Source: Pseudomonadota bacterium (GTDB lineage Bacteria; Pseudomonadota; Gammaproteobacteria; Pseudomonadales; Halieaceae). From it: a stretch of DNA of 13,151 bases. A model generated the notes under the pieces. The model was given only the letters and a program-made list of their open reading frames with translations, was not told the origin of the DNA and ran no database searches. Numbering within the stretch: position 1 is the stretch's first letter; every line of letters begins with the position of its first letter. Of the stretch, positions 7,172-13,151 are shown piece after piece. The stretch is from contig JAUVBI010000064.1 in assembly GCA_030591305.1 (NCBI GenBank), forward strand, positions 1-13,151, given 5' to 3'. The translations under genes were made by a program, and so were the position numbers.

Positions 7172-7273
7172 TCCGAGATTGCCGCGCGCACCATAGGAGA
7201 GAGTCCTAATGGTACTGCGAGATCAACTCCTCTATAGTGTGCCTCTTTCGGTCACAAATATGGAGTTATTATT

Positions 7274-8188
7274 ATGCGTATAGGGCTTATGGCAGGAGCA
7301 ACGGCAGCGGCGGGAAACACTCTTCAGGAAATTGTAGGCTACGCCAAAATGGCAGAAGAGCGGGGTTTTAGCACGGTTTGGCTGGCGAATGTATTTGGTA
7401 TCGACGCGGTAGCGGCCTGCGGCTTTGCCGGCTGGGAAACCTCCCGCATTGAATTCGGCACCGCGGTAACCCCTACCTACCCTCGCCACCCCACAGCGCT
7501 GGCACAACAGGCTATTACCACCAGTGTTGCCTGTGACGGGCGGTTTACCCTGGGCATTGGGCTGTCCCACAAGTTGGTAATCGAAGATATGCTGGGCATG
7601 TCCTACGATAAACCTGCGGCCCATATGAAGGAGTATTTGCAGGTTATTGCCCCCCTGATTCAGGGCGAGGCTGTGGATTTTTCCGGAGAGCAATACCGGG
7701 TAAAGCTGGCCCTGGATGTACCCGGGGCAACTCCGGTGCCGTTGCTTGTTGCTGCTCTGGGCCCGGCGATGTTGAAATTGGCCGGTACCTATGCAGATGG
7801 CACAACAACCTGGATGACAGGTCCAAAGACTATTGAGAACTACATTATTCCCGGCATTTCGGCGGCAGCGCGTGAAGCGGGCAGAGCGGCACCCCGTATT
7901 GTGTGTGGTTTACCCATTGTCGTCACCAACGATGCCGACGCCGCCAGGGAAAAAATTGCCAAGAGTCTGGCTGTTTATGGCATGTTGCCTTCCTATCGGG
8001 CCATGTTGGACCGGGAGGGTGTTTCCGGTCCGGCTGAATTGTCTATCGTAGGTGATGAAACGGTAGTGCGCTCTGAAATCCAGCGTTTGCGTGACGCGGG
8101 TGTTACCGATTTCAACGCGGCGATTGTACCTGTTGGTGAAGGAAGCCTGGAAACTACCCTGGATCTGCTGCAATCTGAGATAAACTAG
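7274..8188 (+). CDS. Luciferase-like (LLM class) oxidoreductase, MSMEG_4879 type
   Basis: A bacterial-luciferase-fold TIM barrel of 304 residues resembling the 'F420-dependent oxidoreductase, MSMEG_4879 family' described from mycobacteria. Supporting segments are MRIGLMAGAT, GFSTVWLANVFGIDA, GTAVTPTYPRHP, the glycine-rich LGIGLSH, and HMKEYLQVIAPLIQGEAVDF. Members use reduced F420 or flavin to reduce or oxygenate small organic substrates; most gammaproteobacteria are not known to make F420, so FMN use is at least as likely here. GGAG at 7262-7265 lies eight bases before the ATG. The next gene starts 38 bases downstream on the same strand and is probably co-transcribed. A -10-like TATAGT occurs at 7233-7238 without a convincing -35. 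The substrate is unknown. Confidence 0.87.
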   Translation: MRIGLMAGATAAAGNTLQEIVGYAKMAEERGFSTVWLANVFGIDAVAACGFAGWETSRIEFGTAVTPTYPRHPTALAQQAITTSVACDGRFTLGIGLSHKLVIEDMLGMSYDKPAAHMKEYLQVIAPLIQGEAVDFSGEQYRVKLALDVPGATPVPLLVAALGPAMLKLAGTYADGTTTWMTGPKTIENYIIPGISAAAREAGRAAPRIVCGLPIVVTNDADAAREKIAKSLAVYGMLPSYRAMLDREGVSGPAELSIVGDETVVRSEIQRLRDAGVTDFNAAIVPVGEGSLETTLDLLQSEIN

Positions 8189-8226
8189 TATCCGTGTTTA
8201 CACGGGCTGTCCCAGGAGGGGGGGTC

Positions 8227-8490
8227 ATGAAGAAAATACACAATGAAGCGGAGCTGGTGATTGAAGCCCTGCGTGTTGGGGCTATTTATGCAAAAAGTCG
8301 GGGTGTGGGTGAGTTCGAATCCACCGATTCGGCCAAGGACAAAATTACTTTTCTCTACCGACTGTTGGTGCGCGATAAGCTGGTTCAACCCCTGGCCAGA
8401 GGAGAGGAGAACCAGCCTCATATGAAGCACAAGCTGGCCCTGTGGATTTCCAGGCAGCTGCCGGAAGGTCATGCACTGCTAAAACAATAA
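8227..8490 (+). CDS. Small conserved protein, resembles DUF5062
   Basis: An 87-residue cytoplasmic protein with no signal peptide or membrane helix. It appears mainly helical: an N-terminal helix (KKIHNEAELVIEALRVGAIY), a KDKITFLYRLLVRDKL helix in the middle and a C-terminal MKHKLALWISRQLP segment. From memory these fit the gammaproteobacterial DUF5062 family, whose function is unknown; I am only moderately sure of that name. The ATG at 8227 is chosen because a perfect AGGAGG (8214-8219) lies seven bases upstream; an in-frame ATG at 8194 has no such site. It follows the luciferase-like gene by 38 bases on the same strand. Confidence 0.8.
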   Translation: MKKIHNEAELVIEALRVGAIYAKSRGVGEFESTDSAKDKITFLYRLLVRDKLVQPLARGEENQPHMKHKLALWISRQLPEGHALLKQ

Positions 8491-8499
8491 TCGAGCTGA

Positions 8500-8520
8500 G
8501 CCTGGGGTTATGCCCCGGGC
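8500..8520. terminator. GC-rich hairpin between convergent genes
   Basis: GCCTGGGG (8500-8507) and CCCCGGGC (8513-8520) form an 8-bp stem (one G-T pair) with the loop TTATG, ten bases after the small gene's stop and about 34 bases beyond the thioesterase stop. There is no T run on either strand, so termination is only suggested by position. A second, imperfect GC-rich inverted repeat (GCTG...CAGC) follows at about 8519-8542. Confidence 0.3.
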
Positions 8521-8553
8521 TGTCCAGGGCGCCCCCGGCAGCTTCAATGTTGC

Positions 8554-8985
8554 CTATTCATACGGCAAAATTGCCATGGTAATGCGCGAAACACACACTT
8601 TACGCTGCTGTTCGTCCACTATAATAATTTCCCACACGTGTGTGCTGCGCCCGATATGAACGGGCTTTGCCACCCCGGTAACCGTTCCCGTACGGACCGC
8701 GCGAATGTGGTTGGCATTGATATCCAGTCCGACGCAATACTCGTTTTTCAGGTCCAGGCACATACTGGCAGCGGAGCTTCCCAGGGTTTCGGCCAGTACC
8801 ACCGATGCGCCACCGTGCAAAATACCCATGGGTTGGTGGGTTCTATGGTCTACCGGCATGGTGGCCGCCAGGTGTTCATCTCCGCGCTCGGTAAACTCTA
8901 TACCCAGTAGCCCCAGTATGGTGGCGTCCTTGTTTTCTTCACGGGTATGGTGGGTCCAGGCGTAGTTGTTTTTCCAGATGCTCAT
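8554..8985 (-). CDS. Hotdog-fold acyl-CoA thioesterase, MenI/YdiI-like
   Basis: Hydrolyses acyl- or aryl-CoA thioesters. The 143-residue product follows E. coli YdiI (MenI) closely by memory: TMPVDHRTHQP, then GILHGGASVVLAETLGS with His57 and the catalytic Glu66, then GLDINANHIR, KPVHIGRSTHVWEI and a SRITMAIL end. YdiI acts on 1,4-dihydroxy-2-naphthoyl-CoA, but relatives accept many CoA esters and no menaquinone gene is nearby, so specificity is left open. The ATG at 8985 (MSIWKNN) is chosen because it gives the usual short N-terminus and has AGGA (8991-8994) five bases upstream; an ATG at 9033 would add sixteen unrelated residues. It is single, convergent with the small gene and divergent from the dehydrogenase. 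Confidence 0.9.
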   Translation of the reverse strand: MSIWKNNYAWTHHTREENKDATILGLLGIEFTERGDEHLAATMPVDHRTHQPMGILHGGASVVLAETLGSSAASMCLDLKNEYCVGLDINANHIRAVRTGTVTGVAKPVHIGRSTHVWEIIIVDEQQRKVCVSRITMAILPYE

Positions 8986-9139
8986 GATTTTCCTGTTTTG
9001 GTGGTGTGGAGTGTTTTTGCTGGCCGACATCATAAGGTAAACCTGCAGTGGATGAAACTTCCTCTTATCTACAGTAGAATACCGCGCCTTTGTAATGTTT
9101 AACTTATAGACTTCACAGAATAGACGTAGGAAAAACCGT

Positions 9140-10249
9140 ATGAAAAACTACAAAATCGCGCTGCTGGCGGGGGATGGTATTGGCCCGGAAATCATGGCAG
9201 AGGCCGTCAAAATTTTTAAACTGGTTGAAGAACGCAACGATGTCAGCTTTGAGCTGATTCCCGCCGACTTTGGTGCCGCTGCCTATTTTAAGTGCGGACA
9301 CCCCTTCCCCGACGAAACCAAGGCGATATGTGATGCCGCTGATGCCATTATAAAAGGCCCAATTGGCCTCAGCCACGAAGAATCCCTGAAAATCCCCGTG
9401 GATATGCAACCCGAGCGGGCCGCGCTGCTGCCCATGCGCAAGCGCTACAATACCTTTGCCAATTTTCGCCCCGTATTCCTGCCCAAGTCCCTGGCCCACT
9501 TCTCACCGCTGAAACCTGAAATTATCGGGGAGGGCATCGACTTGATTATGGTGCGCGAGTTGGTAGGAGGCTTGTATTTTGGTGAGAAGGAAGTAGGCAT
9601 CAACGAGCGGGGGCTGCGTTACGTAAAAGAAACCCTGGAGTACGACGAAGAGCAGATTAGCCGCATTATGCATGAGGCCTTACAACTCTCTATGCGCCGC
9701 AAGAAAGTGTTGCACAATATCCACAAGAGCAATGTGTTGAAATCCAGTGTGCTGTGGAACGAGGTACTGGAAGAGGTTGCCGTGGAATATCCCGAGGTGG
9801 AAATCAAACATATTCTGGTAGATGCTGCCGCCACACTGTTATGCCTTAACCCCTGCCAGTTTGACGTCATGGTTATGGAAAATATGTTCGGTGACATTCT
9901 CAGCGATCAGGGCGGTGGTATTTTAGGCTCGCTTGGCCTGATGCCTTCATCTTGTAAAGGCCCTGAAAAAAGCTACTACGAGCCCTCTCACGGCTCTGCC
10001 CCCGATATTGCCGGGAAGAACATTGCCAACCCATACTCTATGATTGGCTCGGTGGCGATGATGCTGGAGGGCAGTTTTGGTATGGAAGAGGAATCAAAAA
10101 ATGTCTGGAGCGCCATGCAGAGCGTATTCGCCGATGGCTATACTACTGCAGACCTGTCAAAGCCCGGCAGTGACGTGAAAATGATCAACACCGATGCCTT
10201 TGGCGACAAGGTTGTTGAGGCGCTGCGCGCGATGCCGAAGGTAGGATAG
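9140..10249 (+). CDS. Divergent 3-isopropylmalate dehydrogenase-like enzyme (LeuB family)
   Basis: A beta-decarboxylating dehydrogenase of the LeuB/isocitrate dehydrogenase superfamily, 369 residues. Shared with LeuB: LLAGDGIGPEIM, substrate arginines Arg100, Arg110 and Arg139, RELVGGLYFG with Tyr146, Lys196, the metal aspartates Asp228, Asp252 and Asp256 (ENMFGDILSD), and the NAD-site stretch HGSAPDIAGKNIANP. It departs from ordinary LeuB in the helix that reads the substrate side chain (QPERAALLPMRKR, with an extra residue or with Arg in place of the usual Glu) and in IHKSNVL where LeuB has VDKANVL. The Ser/Asn signature of isocitrate dehydrogenase is absent. A 3-isopropylmalate or 3-methylmalate substrate is most likely. 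AGGA (9128-9131) lies eight bases before the ATG. It converges on the cimA-like gene with a 30-base gap. Confidence 0.85.
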   Translation: MKNYKIALLAGDGIGPEIMAEAVKIFKLVEERNDVSFELIPADFGAAAYFKCGHPFPDETKAICDAADAIIKGPIGLSHEESLKIPVDMQPERAALLPMRKRYNTFANFRPVFLPKSLAHFSPLKPEIIGEGIDLIMVRELVGGLYFGEKEVGINERGLRYVKETLEYDEEQISRIMHEALQLSMRRKKVLHNIHKSNVLKSSVLWNEVLEEVAVEYPEVEIKHILVDAAATLLCLNPCQFDVMVMENMFGDILSDQGGGILGSLGLMPSSCKGPEKSYYEPSHGSAPDIAGKNIANPYSMIGSVAMMLEGSFGMEEESKNVWSAMQSVFADGYTTADLSKPGSDVKMINTDAFGDKVVEALRAMPKVG

Positions 10250-10255
10250 TTGACC

Positions 10256-10281
10256 AAAGCCGGGGCAGCTCGCGCGGCTTT
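10256..10281. terminator. Bidirectional terminator-like hairpin
   Basis: AAAGCCG (10256-10262) and CGGCTTT (10275-10281) form a perfect 7-bp inverted repeat with a 12-base centre, between the dehydrogenase stop (10249) and overlapping the stop codon of the convergent cimA-like gene. Being A-led and T-ended it would work in both directions, but the T tract is only three bases. Confidence 0.45.
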
Positions 10282-11872
10282 AGCGGTTTCCCAGAATCGA
10301 CAGAACACTATCGCTGTTGTCGCGCTCATGCAGTTGCAGGTTGATAATGCGCAGTGTCGCCAGAATGGCGGCAAAAACCTGGTTGGAATGCACGCCCCGG
10401 GTCTTGAACTCCTGCTCGCCACAGTCCCAGGTAATAATACATTCTGTCAGGGCGTTGGTGTGGCCGCCTTTGGGAATGCGCACCTCGTAGTCCAGTAGCT
10501 TGGGCAACTGATAGTTTTGCACTGCCATCACCTTGTTGATAGCAAAGATGAACGCGTCAAAGCCGCCGTTACCCGCACCGGAGGCCTGCTGGATGTCACC
10601 GTCTATATCGACCCGGATACTCACCGTAGATTCCAGGTCGAGGCCACTGGTGATAGAGCAGTTGAGTAACTTGATGTGGTGATAGCTCTTACTTTCCAGC
10701 ACTTCTGCGATGATGAAGGGAAGGTCCTCAACCGTAATAAGCTCTTTGGAATCTCCCAGTTTGACGATTCTGGCCAGGACTTTCTGCTGGTTTTCTTCAG
10801 ACAGGTTGAGCCCCAGTGCCTCCAGGTTTTTCGCCAGTGACGCTTTGCCGCTCATCTTTCCCAGCGCGTAGCTACGGGTGCGGGCGAACCTCTCCGGGCT
10901 GAGTTTGGTCTCGTATAGCCCGCCTTTTTGATCGCCGTCGGCGTGAATACCTGCGGTCTGGGTGAAAACGTCGGCGCCGACAATGGGGGAGTTGGCGGGC
11001 ACACGTTTACCAGAAAAGGTTTCTACCATGGTACTCAGGTGCACCAGATAGCTTTCGTCAATGGAAATGTCCATGCCCAGCTTGTCACGCAGAACAACAG
11101 ATATTTCAGACAGAGAGGCGTTGCCGGCGCGTTCGCCCAGACAGTTAATGGTGCAATGTACTGAGCTGACCCCGGCGCGTACCGCCGCCATGACATTGGC
11201 GGTTGCCAGGCCGTAATCGTTGTGTGGATGAAAATCAAATTGCTGCTCGGGGTAGCGCGCGCACATATCAGACAGGCTTTCGAATACCTCCTCTGGTGAC
11301 ATCACGCCCAGGGTGTCAGGTAGCATAAAATGTTGTATGCCACAGTCTTTCAGCTGATCCATCATGGCATAAACATAGTCGCGGCTGTCGCGATAGCCGT
11401 TTGACCAGTCCTCCAGGTAGGTATTGACTGCCAGGCCCTGCTCTTGTGCGTAGGCAACCGTTTGCAGAATTTCTTCCAGGTGCTGGTCCAGTGATTTTCC
11501 CAGTTGTTCGCGACAGTGCTTTTCGCTGCCCTTGGTTAGCAGATTTATAACCTGGCCCTCTGCCTGCACAATCCAGTCGACACTTTTCTTGTGGTCGACA
11601 AAACCCAGAACTTCAATACGGTCACCCAGTCCGTGCTCACGTGCCCACTGGTTGATATTGGCGACAGCTTCCAACTCGCCTTGTGATACGCGTGCGGAGG
11701 CCACCTCAATGCGGTCGACCTTTAGCAACTGTAGTAACGCTCGGGCAATATTGACTTTCTCGGCGGGCGAGAAGGAGACGCCCTGGGTCTGTTCGCCGTC
11801 GCGCAGGGTAACATCCATTAACTGGATGTGGCGCGGAGCCAGGGCGGCGGTTGTCATTATGCGCAGCGCCAT
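10280..11872 (-). CDS. cimA: (R)-citramalate synthase, Leptospira type (LeuA family)
   Basis: Would condense pyruvate with acetyl-CoA to (R)-citramalate, opening a threonine-free route to 2-oxobutyrate and isoleucine. The 530-residue product has a DRE-TIM metallolyase barrel (LMDVTLRDGEQ with Arg24-Asp25; metal His215 and His217 in FHPHNDYG), a linker, and a LeuA-type C-terminal regulatory domain (about 400-520). Against my recollection of the L. interrogans enzyme the whole chain aligns at an offset of eight residues, keeping the pyruvate-pocket residues Leu89, Leu112 and Tyr152 plus Glu154, Thr187 and Tyr320. Databases may label it 2-isopropylmalate synthase; the alternative is real until tested. 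Start: the ATG at 11872 overlaps leuD by 16 bases; a second ATG at 11857 forms TAATG with the leuD stop and is equally or more likely (525 residues). Confidence 0.85.
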   Translation of the reverse strand: MALRIMTTAALAPRHIQLMDVTLRDGEQTQGVSFSPAEKVNIARALLQLLKVDRIEVASARVSQGELEAVANINQWAREHGLGDRIEVLGFVDHKKSVDWIVQAEGQVINLLTKGSEKHCREQLGKSLDQHLEEILQTVAYAQEQGLAVNTYLEDWSNGYRDSRDYVYAMMDQLKDCGIQHFMLPDTLGVMSPEEVFESLSDMCARYPEQQFDFHPHNDYGLATANVMAAVRAGVSSVHCTINCLGERAGNASLSEISVVLRDKLGMDISIDESYLVHLSTMVETFSGKRVPANSPIVGADVFTQTAGIHADGDQKGGLYETKLSPERFARTRSYALGKMSGKASLAKNLEALGLNLSEENQQKVLARIVKLGDSKELITVEDLPFIIAEVLESKSYHHIKLLNCSITSGLDLESTVSIRVDIDGDIQQASGAGNGGFDAFIFAINKVMAVQNYQLPKLLDYEVRIPKGGHTNALTECIITWDCGEQEFKTRGVHSNQVFAAILATLRIINLQLHERDNSDSVLSILGNR

Positions 11873-12474
11873 AGCCAGGGCATAGTTTGTTTCTGCTGCT
11901 CTTCAAAGGCGGTAATTTTGTTTTCATGTGCCAGTGTCAGGCCTATATCATCCAGCCCGTGCAGCATATTGTGTTTGCGAAAGGCTTCAATTTCAAAACT
12001 AAAGCCGTTGCCGCCCGGGGTGGTAACAGTTTGAGCTTCCAGGTCAACTGAAAATTCTACACCCTCGTTGGCTGAGATTTCATCCATCAATGCCGCCAGC
12101 TTTTCGCTACCAACTATCAGGGGTAGAATGCTGTTTTTAAAACAGTTGTTGAAAAAAATATCGGCAAAACTGGTAGAAATAATGGTATTAAAACCATAGT
12201 CGGCAATCGCCCAGGGCGCGTGTTCCCGGGAGGAACCGCAACCGAAGTTGTCGCCGGCCACCAATATTTTTGCACCCTTAAAAGATGGCTTGTTCAGCTC
12301 AAATGCCAGATTGTCGCTGCCGTCGGGATTAAAACGCCAGTCGTGAAACAAATGTGCACCAAAGCCTGTGCGCTCAACTCTTTTAAGAAATTGTTTGGGT
12401 ACGATTTGATCGGTGTCCACGTTGTTGCGGTTCATCAGCGCAGCGATGCTGTTGTGATTCTTATAGGGTTTCAT
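11857..12474 (-). CDS. leuD: 3-isopropylmalate/citraconate dehydratase, small subunit
   Basis: Swivelling-domain subunit that pairs with LeuC for stereospecific isomerisation of 2-isopropylmalate to 3-isopropylmalate; the same enzyme handles citramalate to 3-methylmalate. The 205-residue product shows NNVDTDQIVPKQFLKRV at the N-terminus, FHDWRF, and the diagnostic GDNFGCGSSREHAPWA loop, followed by FADIFFNNCFKNS. The length is usual for proteobacterial LeuD. GGAAAG lies just upstream of the ATG at 12474. It begins 25 bases after the leuC stop and its own TAA overlaps a cimA start codon, so leuC-leuD-cimA reads as one translationally coupled operon. Confidence 0.96.
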   Translation of the reverse strand: MKPYKNHNSIAALMNRNNVDTDQIVPKQFLKRVERTGFGAHLFHDWRFNPDGSDNLAFELNKPSFKGAKILVAGDNFGCGSSREHAPWAIADYGFNTIISTSFADIFFNNCFKNSILPLIVGSEKLAALMDEISANEGVEFSVDLEAQTVTTPGGNGFSFEIEAFRKHNMLHGLDDIGLTLAHENKITAFEEQQKQTMPWLWRCA

Positions 12475-12499
12475 AATGTCTTTCCAATGTCGTTGTCTG

Positions 12500-13151
12500 T
12501 TAGGGGCTGGTGGTTACAGTGATATCTACAAACCTGCCAGCGGCAGCGGCAGCGGCCGCCATGGCGGGTGAAACCAGGTGGGTTCTGCCCCCTTTGCCCT
12601 GGCGCCCTTCGAAGTTTCGGTTTGATGTGGAGGCACAGCGCTCACCCTCTTTAAGTTCGTCGCCATTCATGGCCAGGCACATAGAGCAGCCCGGCTCGCG
12701 CCATTCCCAGCCGGCGTTCAGAAATATTTTATCCAGCCCTTCTTCTTCTGCCTGCAGTTTTACATGGTAGGAGCCTGGCACCGCGATGGCGGTTACGCCT
12801 GGCGCCACGGTGGTACCCTCTGCCACTTTCGCCGCGGCGCGAAAATCTTCAATGCGGCCGTTGGTACATGAACCGATAAATGCGTAGTTAATTTTGATGT
12901 CAGTAATATTGGTGCCACCCTCCAGACCCATATAGTCCAGTGCACTCTTACAGGCAAGCGCCTTGTTGTCATCGTTAAAGCTGTCCGGGGTGGGCACGAT
13001 GCCGTTAACCGGGGCAACCTGCTCAGGAGAGGTGCCCCAGGAGACCTGGGGTGCGATGTCGGTGGCCTGCAATATTACGGTGGTGTCGAATACGGCGCCT
13101 TCGTCGCTGGGCAGGCTCTTCCAGTAGGTCAGGGCGAGTTCCCACTCGTTC
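12500..13151 (-). CDS. leuC: 3-isopropylmalate/citraconate dehydratase, large subunit, N-terminal part outside the window
   Basis: Large, iron-sulfur aconitase-type subunit; only the C-terminal 216 residues are present and the frame stays open to the right edge. Seen: a [16 protein letters not shown] stretch, [26 protein letters not shown] with the first cluster cysteine, and [11 protein letters not shown] with the other two, then [19 protein letters not shown] and the alanine-rich [14 protein letters not shown] end usual in LeuC. The TTG at 13072 is internal, not a start, because homologous sequence continues upstream of it. It is the first visible gene of the leuC-leuD-cimA run; the operon promoter lies beyond the window. 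Confidence 0.96.
   Translation of the reverse strand, partial: NEWELALTYWKSLPSDEGAVFDTTVILQATDIAPQVSWGTSPEQVAPVNGIVPTPDSFNDDNKALACKSALDYMGLEGGTNITDIKINYAFIGSCTNGRIEDFRAAAKVAEGTTVAPGVTAIAVPGSYHVKLQAEEEGLDKIFLNAGWEWREPGCSMCLAMNGDELKEGERCASTSNRNFEGRQGKGGRTHLVSPAMAAAAAAAGRFVDITVTTSP

Noticed and set aside
8986..9033. Upstream ATG for the thioesterase at 9033
   Set aside because: It adds sixteen residues absent from YdiI-like proteins, and the ATG at 8985 has the better ribosome site.
12520..12580. Alanine-rich repeat-like stretch near the leuC end
   Set aside because: A run of alanines after SPAM is usual in LeuC and is coded by a simple GC-rich stretch; it is not a repeat element.
13070..13072. 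TTG at 13072 as the leuC start
   Set aside because: Recognisable LeuC sequence (the WKSL and AVFDTTV segments) continues in frame to the window edge.

Overview
The window looks like chromosomal DNA of a gammaproteobacterium, probably a marine-type one related to the Pseudomonadales/Cellvibrionales. This rests on the lysC - csrA - tRNA-Ser(GCU) order known from Pseudomonas, a YeeN-type YebC protein, a MenI/YdiI-like thioesterase and a small protein resembling DUF5062. Nothing mobile is visible: no transposase, integrase, CRISPR array, rRNA or phage gene. Base composition looks even along the window.

Layout from left to right. (1) Positions 1-1769, plus strand: the 3' nearly complete part of lysC (aspartate kinase), csrA with a GGA-bearing leader hairpin, and tRNA-Ser(GCU) with its own promoter and a clear intrinsic terminator. 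(2) Positions 1954-5276, minus strand, read right to left: a nitronate monooxygenase-like flavoenzyme, a class I SAM methyltransferase and a stand-alone tryptophan synthase beta chain with no trpA beside it. (3) Positions 5480-7126: a YeeN/YebC-family gene (plus) converging with an RbgA/YlqF-like circularly permuted GTPase (minus), only 6 bases apart. (4) Positions 7274-8985: a luciferase-like oxidoreductase of the 'F420-dependent' MSMEG_4879 type followed by a small conserved gene (both plus), converging with a hotdog-fold thioesterase (minus). (5) Positions 9140-13151: a divergent LeuB-like beta-decarboxylating dehydrogenase (plus) converging with a minus-strand operon leuC (truncated by the window edge) - leuD - cimA-like.

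The most interesting part is region 5. The LeuA-family enzyme aligns, by my recollection of the published sequence, with the Leptospira-type (R)-citramalate synthase at a constant offset of eight residues, and it keeps every residue I recall as forming the pyruvate pocket. Together with LeuC, LeuD and the odd dehydrogenase this would make a complete threonine-independent route from pyruvate and acetyl-CoA to 2-oxobutyrate, the isoleucine precursor. The dehydrogenase is altered just where LeuB enzymes recognise the substrate side chain, which would fit a substrate with a smaller side chain. Other points worth attention are the csrA leader, a probable internal GTG start giving a separate regulatory subunit from lysC, and the solo trpB in an unusual gene group.
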